Shown one piece after another: positions 53,824 to 62,575 of a stretch of DNA of 64,000 bases. The notes beneath the pieces were generated by a model, which was given only the letters and a program-made list of their open reading frames with translations, made no database searches and was not told the origin of the DNA. The translations under genes were made by a program, and so were the position numbers. This DNA comes from Arthrospiribacter ruber (lineage in GTDB: Bacteria > Bacteroidota > Bacteroidia > Cytophagales > Cyclobacteriaceae), in NCBI RefSeq assembly GCF_019343195.1, contig NZ_RPHB01000002.1:372001-436000 (forward strand), in the 5' to 3' direction. Numbering within the stretch: the stretch's first letter is position 1; every line of letters starts with the position of its first letter.

Positions 53824-54315
53824 ATGAAAAAGCTTGTTCTAATCCGCCATGCCAAATCCTCCTGGGACAATCCCTATTTAGATGACCATAAAAGACCATT
53901 GGCTGAAAGGGGATTGAGGGATGCCCCTAGAATGGCCCAAAGGTTAAAAAGACGGTTCATACAGCCTGACGCCATGATTTCTTCTGATGCCGAAAGGGCA
54001 AAAAGTACTGCTTTGATCACCGCTGAAGGCCTTCATTTCCCTAAAGAAAAGATACATTTTATACGGGATTTGTACCATGCTTCAGCCGGTGAAATAATTC
54101 GGGTAATCAGAAGTTGTAGTGATCAAATTGATTGCCTTTTTCTTTTTGGCCACAATCCAGGATTCAATGATTTGGTCTGGAAAATGGGTTTTGAGATTGA
54201 CAATCTTCCGACTTCAGGCCAATTCGGAATCAAGTTTGAAGCGGATTTCTGGTCAGAAATATCGGCAAAAAATGCAAAAAAGTGGTTTTACGATTATCCT
54301 AAAAAGGAAGAGTAG
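53824..54315 (+). CDS. SixA-like histidine phosphatase
   Basis: The 163-residue protein is of the histidine phosphatase (phosphoglycerate mutase) superfamily. The catalytic LIRHAKSSW supplies the His nucleophile and RHxxS pattern. SSDAERAKSTALITAEGL and the second His in FGHNPGFNDL complete the active site. SixA members dephosphorylate phosphohistidine on signalling proteins. No signal peptide is present. It is the last coding gene before the repeat island. Confidence 0.92.
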   Translation: MKKLVLIRHAKSSWDNPYLDDHKRPLAERGLRDAPRMAQRLKRRFIQPDAMISSDAERAKSTALITAEGLHFPKEKIHFIRDLYHASAGEIIRVIRSCSDQIDCLFLFGHNPGFNDLVWKMGFEIDNLPTSGQFGIKFEADFWSEISAKNAKKWFYDYPKKEE

Positions 54316-55416
54316 AGTGTAGATTTTTGATTGTAGATATGGCTGACGCCGACCCTTGTGGTTTTTATTAACTCGAGGGTCTTAAATGTGCCAGCAGGTT
54401 TCCAAGATGCCGCAATTTTTATAGTCAGATAGAATAGAAGCTGGGAAATGCAAATTCAAGCTAAAGCACTGTCAATAGCACCTCCTTGTCATACTGAGAT
54501 TTTAAAATTTGGCATTTACAGAAAGGAAATGACAGTTGGTGTACGTCATCCTGAGTCATTAAAATTGGCATTTACAGAAAGGAAATGACAAAATTACGCG
54601 TCATGCTGAGCGGAGCTTGCGGAGTCGAAGCATCTCCCACATGGTAAGAGATTCTTCACTACGTTCAGAATGACGATCCCTCCATATCTGTCATTGGTAT
54701 CCGGAGCTTGCGGAGGTGAAAGCCTGTCCCGCAGCATTGCGGGAGATCACCTTCCCTTAATAGTGGGAGATTCTTCACTGCGTTCAGGATGACGATCCCT
54801 CCATATCTGTCAATGGTACGAAGGAAGTATCTTTTAGTAAGCTTCATTTTCGTGAAATTTAAAACCACAGATGACAGGGATCTACACAGATCAAGCTTCG
54901 CTTGTGTGGGACGATATGAATTAGAAACAATATCCACGAAAATCTATTAGTATCCATTAATATCTACTAATATCCCAATTACCTAATTTAGAAGACCAAG
55001 CCTTCAATTTACTCAAAACCATATTTCAATTATATCTAACCTTTAACAACCTTCCCCCTCATCAGTTAATCAATTCTACAATTACACAATTAAACCTTTT
55101 CCCCGGAGATCCAGCTTCGCTTTGAAAAGTAGGATTGAATTAGTTTAATATTCAAAAATAACGCAGTTGACGATCAAACCTATCAAGCCGCCCATAAATC
55201 TTAAATCTACAATCTTCAATCTTAAATCTTAAATCTTAAATCTTCTCATGCCATCGGCACAACCTATCGGTAGCCAAATAGCGTCCAAGAATTCTTTCCG
55301 TCCTGTAGGTACGGTCCTCATATCAAATTACCGGTCTCCCTTTTGACTCAAGCAACAGATCTCCAAAGCCGCCCGTAAATCTTAAATCTACAATCTTAAA
55401 TCTTAAATCTACCATC
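54316..55416. repeat. Repeat island of 1.1 kb without genes
   Basis: This interval holds several repeat types. A 23-base direct repeat (GGCATTTACAGAAAGGAAAT plus GAC) occurs at 54511 and 54567. A 52-base element (GAGATTCTTCACT...) occurs twice with few changes at 54648 and 54767. A 40-base element starting GCGTCATGCTGAGCGG at 54598 has an exact second copy at 60816. AAATCTTAA and CTACAATCTT runs occur at 55186-55245 and 55367-55420. No ORF shows coding features. Such islands are common non-coding dispersed repeats in this phylum. Confidence 0.7.
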
Positions 55417-56145
55417 TCAAAACTCCCTCACATCCTGCAATACCCCTTCAAACTTATCTCTATGATTGATCAGATAAAGGATCTTTTCGGCTGCTTCCTG
55501 TGGACTGCTCAATTGATTGTTGGACTTCAGTTTTTCGAACTTATCCAAATTAGAAAATTCCTTTTCTGAAGCTCCTCTGATATCACCCTGCATATCCGTA
55601 TCCACTACGCCAGGTGCCAAGGCAAAATATCGTATTCCTGTACCGTTTAAATCTGCCTCCACTTGTGCCGCTTCAGTCATCATGTTCAATGCCGCTTTGG
55701 AAGAGGAATATCCGGCCCAACCGTCAATGGCTTTTTTGGCTGCACCCGAACTGATATTGACCACGGTCTTCTCAGCATTCGCCGAAGCATAGTATTTTAC
55801 AAAGGCATCCATCAAAAACATGGGAGCAACCACATTAAGATCAAAAAGCATTTTGATCTCCTCCAGCTTAAGCTTTCCGACGTGCCGGATTGGCCCAATC
55901 CAACCCGCATTATTGACCAAAACAATTTTAGAATACTCAGCTTCCGGAAAAATCCTGAAAAGATTTTCATCCAAAAGATCAAAATCACTCAGGTCAAAAT
56001 TCAAAGGTGTAAAATTCTCTTTGTGGAGCATTTGTTCCGAACGGGCAATGCCGATAACTTCATTATCCGGATTTTCAAGCAAAGCATCCACCAATGCTTT
56101 TCCTATACCTTTACTGCTTCCTGTGATGATATATAATGATTTCAT
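55417..56145 (-). CDS. Short-chain dehydrogenase/reductase
   Basis: This 242-residue classical SDR has nucleotide loop GSSKGIGKAL, LVNNAGWIGP, the active-site Ser in NISSGAA, and YSSSKAAL with Tyr and Lys. APGVVDTDMQGDI is the conserved late loop. An Arg follows in GIARSEQ after the second strand, which often means NADP preference. It is similar to sepiapterin-reductase-like or YueD-type enzymes, but the substrate is unknown. It begins 164 bases downstream of the Dph6-like gene, with one palindrome pair in the gap, and ends in the repeat island. Confidence 0.88.
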   Translation of the reverse strand: MKSLYIITGSSKGIGKALVDALLENPDNEVIGIARSEQMLHKENFTPLNFDLSDFDLLDENLFRIFPEAEYSKIVLVNNAGWIGPIRHVGKLKLEEIKMLFDLNVVAPMFLMDAFVKYYASANAEKTVVNISSGAAKKAIDGWAGYSSSKAALNMMTEAAQVEADLNGTGIRYFALAPGVVDTDMQGDIRGASEKEFSNLDKFEKLKSNNQLSSPQEAAEKILYLINHRDKFEGVLQDVREF

Positions 56146-56210
56146 GTTTGAATTAAATTTTGAACTAAAAATACAAATTACTTCACTTTGTCAGTTAGAA
56201 ATAGAATGGA

Positions 56211-56277
56211 AAAACCTGCCAGGTTTTTAGCTTTGAGCTATAAATATAGATTGAAAGTAAATAAACCTGGCAGGTTT
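56211..56277. repeat. Palindrome pair AACCTGCCAGGTT / AACCTGGCAGGTT
   Basis: Two 13-base near-palindromes (56213-56225 and 56264-56276) are exact reverse complements of each other, 38 bases apart, and can also pair as a longer hairpin. They lie in the gap between the SDR and Dph6-like genes. Confidence 0.75.
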
Positions 56278-56308
56278 CAAAATCCATATTTGAGACAACA
56301 AATACGAT

Positions 56309-57019
56309 CTAATCTAAACCCTTCAATTCTTTAAACCAAAACTTTTTGGAATGTTCTACCCCATCATCGGTTTTAAACTTATACGCTGTGGAAATGGTCT
56401 CACCCAGATCAAAATCAACAGGCTTTTGAAAAATAGGGCCCTCAAAACAGAAGGTATGGAACTCCCCGTTTTCTCCACAGGGATCAATGGGCTTTTTAGC
56501 ATTTTGGACCAATTCCAGACCCAATTCTTTACCTACCTGATTTTCTTCAAAAAGAGCTGCATCCGCAGCACAGACTAATGTCTTGAAGCCATGTCCCAAA
56601 AACTCCTCCAACAAACTTTCGGTATCTTTCCCCCAGAGTGGAAACACACATTCCATTCCCATTCCCCTAAGTTGATCCTCACGGTATTTTTTCAGATCCT
56701 CCAAAAAAATATCCCCGAAGGCAATATGGCTGACTCCTCCTTTCTTCAATTCTTTCAAATATCCTGACATTACTTTTTCATAGGCAGCATTGGTCTGGGA
56801 GGCAGGATAAAATAACTTGTCCAAAGGCAGGCCGATGGACTCGGCCTGCTGTTGGATCAAACTTTCATGTATGCCATGAAGCCCTACCCTTCTGCTTTCT
56901 TCCCCGAAAGTAGTGTGCAAACTGACCACCTCATACCTTTCATCCTTAAGCAGGCTCCATAGGGCAAAAGCGGAATCTTTGCCGCCGGACCAGGCTAAGG
57001 AAACTTTGACTTTGTTCAT
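56309..57019 (-). CDS. Dph6-like ATP pyrophosphatase (diphthine-ammonia ligase family)
   Basis: The 236-residue protein has the ATP pyrophosphatase P-loop SLAWSGGKDSAFALWSL near its start, followed by the family pattern HTTFGEESRRVGLHGI and FGDIFLEDLKKYREDQ. GENGEFHTFCFEGPIF lies near the end. Relatives use ATP and ammonia to form amides, notably diphthamide on eukaryotic and archaeal EF2. Bacteria lack that modification, so the substrate must differ. It lies on the same strand as, and after, the BtuB/BtuG-like pair. A role in corrinoid or other metabolite amidation is conceivable. A longer in-frame start to 57049 exists but the ATG at the P-loop side fits best. Confidence 0.82.
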   Translation of the reverse strand: MNKVKVSLAWSGGKDSAFALWSLLKDERYEVVSLHTTFGEESRRVGLHGIHESLIQQQAESIGLPLDKLFYPASQTNAAYEKVMSGYLKELKKGGVSHIAFGDIFLEDLKKYREDQLRGMGMECVFPLWGKDTESLLEEFLGHGFKTLVCAADAALFEENQVGKELGLELVQNAKKPIDPCGENGEFHTFCFEGPIFQKPVDFDLGETISTAYKFKTDDGVEHSKKFWFKELKGLD

Positions 57020-57135
57020 TGTATTTAATTTGATAATAAACTTTTCCAAAGTTTTAATTAAGTAAACACACTGCCTACAAACCTCAACTTTGGAAAAGCT
57101 ATCCTAATCTCAACGGTATTGAAAAGGAAATATTA

Positions 57136-57207
57136 AACCTGACAGGTTATGGAAACAAGAAATGGGTTTTGACCAACCTTAATTCCATTAAAAAACCTGT
57201 CAGGTTT
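57136..57207. repeat. Palindrome pair AACCTGACAGGTT / AACCTGTCAGGTT
   Basis: Two 13-base near-palindromes (57136-57148 and 57194-57206), again exact reverse complements of each other, lie between the Dph6-like gene and the BtuG-like gene. The second one, on the minus strand, is followed by a run of T and could act as a terminator for the btu operon. Confidence 0.7.
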
Positions 57208-57234
57208 GCCCTTATACGATATCTAAATCAAATA

Positions 57235-58278
57235 TTATTTAAACACAAATCCCGAAGGTCCCCTACCCGCAGGAATAGTTTTGACCTCTTCACCGTTTTC
57301 ATCTAACACAATCACTGTACCATTGCCCTGAAAACCGTTGTTATCAGCCACAAAAACCCTGTTTTCACCAGCTTGAAACCCAATTCCATAAAACCCTGAA
57401 CCTCGGTAAATGGAGGCATCGATGACATTTCCTTGTGAAAGGGAAATTTTGGCCACAGCATCATCATAATCCGGCCAACCTGTAGAAGTCACCACATAAG
57501 CTTCCCCATTTCGCCCCAAAGTCAAATTACTTGTTGCCCCTTCCAATGGGATTTCAATGGTACTTTGAACAGAAAAGTTATTGGTATTGATCCTGTGAAA
57601 AAATATCTTGTCAGATTGCCTGGCATATAGATGAAGATTTCCATCAATCCTTAAAAATTTAACAGGATTTCCGGGAATCTCTACCGTGCTCGCCAAAGTA
57701 TCCGCCTCAAGATTGACCACATCCATATTCTGGGCATTGGCTACAAGGAGCCTACCTCCAACAATTTCCATTTTTTCGGGCCTGCTGGAAACAGCAATTT
57801 TCTTAGCCACAGCACCTCCATTGATGTTTTCCACTACTGCGATGTAGGATTCAGGACTATTGAAAATGGAGTCATAAGGCCCCCAATCAGAGATGTATAA
57901 TTTATCCTGATATACTACTAAAGAGCGGCTAATGTCCAGATCATCGGCTACCGCACCCAAACTGGAAAAGTCTCCTGTGTCTACTACCTCCACTTTACCG
58001 GTATTGGCCACCAGATAAGTCCTACCATCACGCTCAACCAAGTCCTGTATCAAACCTGCAAAAGGCCTGTTGTTTACACTTTCAAAAATATCTGCTGTCA
58101 CATTTTCTCCTCCGGTAAAATGGTACACCTCTCCATCATTGGCTCCAAATGCACCTTCATTGATAATAAGCACCCCTGATTCAAATTCTCCAAGAGGCAC
58201 CTGTGGGCTTTCTCCTTCACAGGCCCAAAAACCAAATACCACTGCCAGTAGCAGCAAACTTTGTCTTACATTTTTCAT
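57235..58278 (-). CDS. BtuG-like surface lipoprotein, YncE-type beta-propeller
   Basis: The 347-residue lipoprotein (FGFWAC, lipid-modified C20; acidic EGES after it) has a seven-bladed propeller pattern. It begins GVLIINEGAFGANDGEVYHF and repeats strands such as KVEVVDTGDFSSLGAV and TVIVLDENGEEV. BtuG proteins of Bacteroides are surface propellers that pair with BtuB and bind cobalamin with very high affinity. Here the gene follows btuB on the same strand, 107 bases away and downstream of the riboswitch. The role is by position and fold, not by sequence identity of binding residues. Confidence 0.82.
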   Translation of the reverse strand: MKNVRQSLLLLAVVFGFWACEGESPQVPLGEFESGVLIINEGAFGANDGEVYHFTGGENVTADIFESVNNRPFAGLIQDLVERDGRTYLVANTGKVEVVDTGDFSSLGAVADDLDISRSLVVYQDKLYISDWGPYDSIFNSPESYIAVVENINGGAVAKKIAVSSRPEKMEIVGGRLLVANAQNMDVVNLEADTLASTVEIPGNPVKFLRIDGNLHLYARQSDKIFFHRINTNNFSVQSTIEIPLEGATSNLTLGRNGEAYVVTSTGWPDYDDAVAKISLSQGNVIDASIYRGSGFYGIGFQAGENRVFVADNNGFQGNGTVIVLDENGEEVKTIPAGRGPSGFVFK

Positions 58279-58385
58279 ATGATTTTAATTTGTTTTTAAT
58301 TTGCCATATGGAATCTCGCATGTGCCAAGCAGTTCCTTTCGTGTATTATATCCTACACATTTGGATTCCTCAGTTTGGCTCGATT

Positions 58386-60335
58386 TCATAGTCTGATAGT
58401 TATATTAAGTTGATAATTTCTTCCTGGCATGGTACGCAGGCGCAGAATCTGGTATTCGGTATCCAATACATTGTGCACCTGAAAACCGGCTTGTCCTGCT
58501 AAAAAGAATTTTTCAGGAAACTGATACCTGAAACCCACATCCCACAGGCGGTAAGAAGGCAAACTGCCAATATTGTCTGTTGCAATAAACCGCTGCCCCA
58601 CCCATTGGTGATTGACAAATGTTGAAATAAGCCCTCTTTCTACCTCCAATTGTCCTTGGGCCTTGTGTACCGGCGTGTAAGGCAGTTGCTTCCCTGCACT
58701 TCTGTCATTGGCATTGACGTCCGTATGATTGATGGCCCTGTTCAGGGCGTAGTTCCCATTCAGACCAAAAACAGTTCGTCCCAGTTTATATTTTGCATTG
58801 AAAGTATATTCCAACCCTGAGTTGTGTACATCCCTGATATTTTCCGGAGCCCAAAAGCTCCCTCTTGGCAACCAAATGATCCAGTTTTCTACCCACATCT
58901 GAAAATGGGTCAGGCTTTGTTCTAGCTGAAAAGCTCCCTTTTCCAATTGATGAACCAGCCCCATCTCCGCACTGTAACTTTCTTCCGGCAATAACTCAGG
59001 ATTCCCTCCCGGCACCCAAAACCTATCATTCAGGGTAGGCACCTTAAAACTCCTGGCCAACATTCCCTTTAGCCCTAACTCCTGCCCCTTTCCGCGAAAT
59101 ACCATCCATTCCCCGCCCAAACTTGGTGTAAAGGGTGCGAAGTTGCCATCATAGACAAACTGACGCAGGTTAAGTGAAAAGCGCAGGTTCTCCTTCAGCA
59201 AAAAATTGCTGGAATGGTAAAATTCTGTTCGGCTTTCCTCCGCCTCATAGGAACTGAGATTGCCTTGGACAAATGTCTGTCTGACTCCGCTTTTGGCTTG
59301 GATTTCAGGCAGTATATTCCACTCAAGGTCTCCGGAAAGAAAATATTGCCGGGTTTGGTTCACCGACCCTACATTGAAAATCAACTCATCGTCGACCAAA
59401 CCTGCCTTTAGGTTCAGCATGTTCTTTTCACCGAAATAAAAATAATCCACCACCCACCGCAGGTTTCTGTCCTGTTGCTGATCCTCTGTATTGGAACCTA
59501 TCAGGGGAATAATTTCCCGATCTGTATCATTGTACCAAAGGGAACTGCTGATCTGGGATTTGGGTGAAATCATCCAGGCAAGATCCTGCACCAGACCGTA
59601 CTGCAATACCCTTCCATGATCATGTCTTTCTATCGGGGTTCCTATTTTGGATAGATTTCTAAAAGGGAAATCATTGCGGGAAAAATTTCTGTACACCTGT
59701 GTGCGCGAGGAGAACTTTTCGGAAGAGTACCCAGCCTGCATGGACTGATTCCACAAACCAAAACTCCCCACATTGGACTGTACCTTAGCCTGAAAACCCT
59801 GATTGAATTTCAGGCGGGTATGCAGGTGAACTGAACCTCCAATGGCGTCTGTGCCAAACAAAGCCCCGCCTGACCCCAACAGGATTTCTGCCTGATCAAA
59901 TCCACCTACAGGAAGAATCGAAAAATCTGCCTGCCCCAAAGAGGGACTGTTGATGGGCAAACCGTTCCAAAACACTGCATTATGCCCGGCAGAAGTGCCC
60001 CTCATCGTCAAAGATGCCAGCATTCCGGGTCCGTGCTGTCGAAGAAATAATCCTGTCTGCTTTTGTAAATACTCGGTAAAAGCCTGTCCCTGGAAACGCT
60101 CCAAGTCCCTTTCCTTTATCCGGATGACAGATTGTCCTTGCGCATATTTTTCCACAGGAAAAGAAAACACTTCCACCCCAAGGAGATCTAAGGTATCTCC
60201 ATAAGCAGGCAAGGAGTCCGCTCTGGACAAAGCGTCAGCAAGACCAAAGGCCATACGGACCTGGCCAAAGAAGACCAAAGTAAAAAACAATAAAATACGC
60301 AATACCAATGCCTTTAGAATTAAATGATGACACAT
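58386..60335 (-). CDS. btuB: BtuB-like TonB-dependent corrinoid receptor
   Basis: This 649-residue outer membrane receptor has a signal peptide and a short N-terminal segment with VEVFSFPVEKYAQGQS, which resembles a TonB box region. The plug domain contains GLFLRQHGPGMLASLTMRGT, NAVFWNGLPINSP and GSGGALFGTDAIGGSVHLHT. A 22-stranded-type barrel follows, ending in ...QLNITIRL. The gene sits directly after a cobalamin riboswitch, which makes a corrinoid the likely cargo. Uptake would be energised by TonB-ExbBD. The BtuG-like lipoprotein gene follows. Confidence 0.88.
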   Translation of the reverse strand: MCHHLILKALVLRILLFFTLVFFGQVRMAFGLADALSRADSLPAYGDTLDLLGVEVFSFPVEKYAQGQSVIRIKERDLERFQGQAFTEYLQKQTGLFLRQHGPGMLASLTMRGTSAGHNAVFWNGLPINSPSLGQADFSILPVGGFDQAEILLGSGGALFGTDAIGGSVHLHTRLKFNQGFQAKVQSNVGSFGLWNQSMQAGYSSEKFSSRTQVYRNFSRNDFPFRNLSKIGTPIERHDHGRVLQYGLVQDLAWMISPKSQISSSLWYNDTDREIIPLIGSNTEDQQQDRNLRWVVDYFYFGEKNMLNLKAGLVDDELIFNVGSVNQTRQYFLSGDLEWNILPEIQAKSGVRQTFVQGNLSSYEAEESRTEFYHSSNFLLKENLRFSLNLRQFVYDGNFAPFTPSLGGEWMVFRGKGQELGLKGMLARSFKVPTLNDRFWVPGGNPELLPEESYSAEMGLVHQLEKGAFQLEQSLTHFQMWVENWIIWLPRGSFWAPENIRDVHNSGLEYTFNAKYKLGRTVFGLNGNYALNRAINHTDVNANDRSAGKQLPYTPVHKAQGQLEVERGLISTFVNHQWVGQRFIATDNIGSLPSYRLWDVGFRYQFPEKFFLAGQAGFQVHNVLDTEYQILRLRTMPGRNYQLNITIRL

Positions 60336-60460
60336 TTAACTCAAAGCCATTTCAAGTAATGATTGGAGAAAAAGACGAAAGTGGAGTAGGTAAAAACCTG
60401 CTTCCAATTCTGAATTTAATCCCAGCCTTTCAACCCGAAAGCTTTGAATCTAGAGGAAAT

Positions 60461-60658
60461 AGGCAGGTCTCCTGGCTTCCCTGGATTTACCGGCCTTCTC
60501 ACCCCGTCCCGATAGCTATCGGGAGCAAGACAATGGCATGAGGTGGGCAAATCACTATCCCGATTGCTCGGGATGGGGTTACAGTTGCGGGGACAGCTCC
60601 GGATTCAAACCGGATTCCCTTTTAATCCCGAACAAAATTTTGATTCGGGAACCATTTT
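60461..60658 (-). ncRNA. Cobalamin riboswitch upstream of btuB
   Basis: Read on the minus strand, the leader has GGGAATCCGG, a CCCCGCAACTGTAACC core and CATGCCATTG. At its 3' end are GGCCGGTAAATCC and the B12-box-like GCCAGGAGACCTGCC. These are the conserved parts of the adenosylcobalamin aptamer in the right order. Two variable arms are GC-rich hairpins with similar ends (TCCCGAT...ATCGGGA at 60507-60524; TCCCGATTGCTCGGGA at 60558-60573). A third related hairpin lies at 60626-60650. The aptamer ends about 125 bases before the btuB start, leaving room for an expression platform. Confidence 0.9.
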
Positions 60659-60665
60659 CCAAGCG

Positions 60666-60673
60666 CAAACTTA
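60666..60673 (-). promoter_or_regulatory. Possible -7 element of the riboswitch-btuB transcript
   Basis: The minus-strand reading TAAGTTTG fits the TAnnTTTG consensus and would start the transcript at about 60660, just before the riboswitch. No clear -33 element is visible at the right spacing. Confidence 0.45.
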
Positions 60674-61394
60674 CACATGAATTTGAATTTTCCTTTCAGA
60701 AATAATGAAAAACATGTTTTTGTTGGCTAACAATTGGGCCAACAATCAGATTTATAGACCCCATCCTTTGAAGTTAACATTGGGTAATATTCAGAAAGGG
60801 TAATATAAAAATCAAGCGTCATGCTGAGCGGAGCTTGCGGAGTCGAAGCATCTCCTAAACAATGGGAGACTCTTCCTTCGTCAGAGTGACGTACGTTTCT
60901 GTCAATGGTAGTTTTTAAAATTGACATTTACGGAAAGAATATATGAGTATCCGCTTCATTGCACGTAGCCATAGTTTGTTTTGTACCAGTTCTTTCTGCT
61001 AAATTCTAATCAAAATTTGATTATGAAGCTACTTTTTCCTTGATGAAAAAGTAGCCAAAAAATCAAGAATTTCGAATCCTATCCACGCTCAAGGCATGCG
61101 CTGGCCCGGTCGAAATTCCTCCCACCCTCCAATATCCAAATTTACTGTTAAAAGTAAAGTTGGCGGTTTGGTACTGAAGGTTTAACGTGCAAGGATCCGG
61201 ATACTCATAAAAGAATATAACGATTGATTAAAAACCCCGAAGGGGTTAAACTATGAATAGCCCCGGGTAGGCAACCCGGGGATTTTATGAAATTGAGTTG
61301 AGGCCCAACCCTAAAGGGGTTGAACTAAATCAAAAATAGACTTATGTCAATGGTAGTCGACATCCTAAAATCAAACTAATCCATCAGCTATCCC
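60674..61394. repeat. Repeat-rich interval between btuB and btuF
   Basis: No credible gene is present. It has the 40-base element (60816-60855) shared with 54598 and a diverged copy of the GAGATTCTTC element (about 60862-60910). A perfect 11-bp stem loop (GCTACTTTTTC/GAAAAAGTAGC, 61028-61055) follows. A GC-rich complex at 61233-61321 has three hairpins (AACCCCGAAGGGGTT, CCCCGGGTAGGCAACCCGGGG and AACCCTAAAGGGGTT). The divergent transcription units that flank it probably draw their promoters from its edges. Confidence 0.65.
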
Positions 61395-61402
61395 TATATT
61401 TG
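61395..61402 (+). promoter_or_regulatory. Possible -7 element of btuF
   Basis: TATATTTG fits the TAnnTTTG consensus and would give a leader of only about 20 bases. If so, the btuF transcript has no room for a riboswitch. No matching -33 element was found. Confidence 0.4.
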
Positions 61403-61426
61403 CCATTCAGTCCATATTGAAACCCT

Positions 61427-62575
61427 ATGAATTTTCGCTTTCCCATACTAACAATTACCTTCTTTCTTGCTTTGACCTCTTTTTTTTCCTGCACTGAAAA
61501 AAAAATAGAGGACACCCAAGACCTTGAGGAAATGCCGCTGAGCTATGCTACAGGTTTTTCCATTTTTCAAGGTGAAGGCTACAAAGTAGTGGAAGTCAAC
61601 AAAGCCTTTCCAGACCAAAAATCCATACTCAAATACTGGATCGGGGAAGGAGCCGATTTCACTCAGGAAATGGGCAGTTTCGATGCTATCATCCCCTCCA
61701 AACCCAAGCGGATCATCCTTACCTCCACCACTCAGGTGCCCCATTTGGATTATTTGGATATAACCGAGGCCCTGATCGGATTTCCCAATACTGACCTGAT
61801 CAGTTCGGAGAAAACCAGATCACTGATCGCACAGGGACAGGTAATTGATTTGGGTTCCGGCGCCCAGGCCAACATTGAAAAGATGATTGACCTGGAACCT
61901 GATTTGGTTATGATATCCACCTTGGGCGATGACCTTCGCAACCTGGAGATGTTGAAAAAAGCAGGAATTCCCACTGTCCTGAATGGGGAATATGTGGAGC
62001 AACACCCTCTTGGCAGGGCGGAATGGATCAAATTCACCGGAGCGCTCACAGGAAAGTTTCAGGAAGCACTTGCTGCATTTGAAGAAATTGAAGCGGCATA
62101 TTTGGAAGCCATTTCCCTAACGGACAATATCCATGAAAAACCAACAATCATGTCCGGTGTGATGTACAAGGACATTTGGTATGTGCCCGGAGCAGATTCT
62201 TGGGGTGCCAAACTGTTGGAAGCTGCTGGTGGAACTTATATTTTTGAAGATCAAAAAGGTAGCGGATCCACCCAACTCAATTTTGAATATGTATTGGATC
62301 AGGCTCAGGATGCTGATTTTTGGATTGGCGCTGCTGATTACCCAAATTTGCGTGAAATGAAAAATGCAGACCCCCGCTATGCCCATTTTTCTGCTTTCAA
62401 AAATGGAAATATCTATACCTATTCACAGAAAAAGGGCGCAACCGGAGGACTGGAATATTTCGAATTGGGTTACCTTCGTCCGGACCTTATTCTCAAAGAC
62501 CTGATCAAAATCCTCCATCCTGAGCTGATGGAAGATTACCAAAGCTACTTCTACCAACAACTGGATGAAAGATAA
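61427..62575 (+). CDS. btuF: Corrinoid/siderophore-type ABC substrate-binding lipoprotein (BtuF-like)
   Basis: This 382-residue periplasmic lipoprotein (ALTSFFSC, lipid-modified C22) is of the TroA/BtuF type: PKRIILTSTTQVPHLDYL, then EKMIDLEPDLVMISTLGDD and later GADSWGAKLLEAAGG. It would pass a corrinoid from the periplasm to the inner membrane permease. The start is about 25 bases after a TATATTTG box. It overlaps btuC by 11 bases. Its placement beside the riboswitch and btuB favours B12 over iron siderophores, though related proteins bind haem and siderophores. Confidence 0.82.
   Translation: MNFRFPILTITFFLALTSFFSCTEKKIEDTQDLEEMPLSYATGFSIFQGEGYKVVEVNKAFPDQKSILKYWIGEGADFTQEMGSFDAIIPSKPKRIILTSTTQVPHLDYLDITEALIGFPNTDLISSEKTRSLIAQGQVIDLGSGAQANIEKMIDLEPDLVMISTLGDDLRNLEMLKKAGIPTVLNGEYVEQHPLGRAEWIKFTGALTGKFQEALAAFEEIEAAYLEAISLTDNIHEKPTIMSGVMYKDIWYVPGADSWGAKLLEAAGGTYIFEDQKGSGSTQLNFEYVLDQAQDADFWIGAADYPNLREMKNADPRYAHFSAFKNGNIYTYSQKKGATGGLEYFELGYLRPDLILKDLIKILHPELMEDYQSYFYQQLDER

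Noticed and set aside
53519-53827. 102-residue plus-strand open frame opposite the cold-shock gene
   Set aside because: It is the antisense shadow of the well-supported CspA gene.
54665-54937. 90-residue minus-strand open frame in the repeat island
   Set aside because: It is made of the dispersed repeat elements, has no recognised family or start context, and the same elements recur elsewhere in non-coding sequence.
57193-57207. Treating the AACCTGTCAGGTT palindrome only as a terminator
   Set aside because: The related pairs on both sides of the Dph6-like gene, some without T-runs, suggest a repeat family rather than a single terminator, so it is listed as a repeat.
60308-60541. 77-residue plus-strand open frame across the btuB leader
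   Set aside because: It runs antisense through the cobalamin riboswitch and the btuB start, so the reading frame is an accident of the leader sequence.
60727-60927. 66-residue minus-strand open frame upstream of btuB
   Set aside because: It overlaps the repeat element shared with 54598, and shows no coding pattern.
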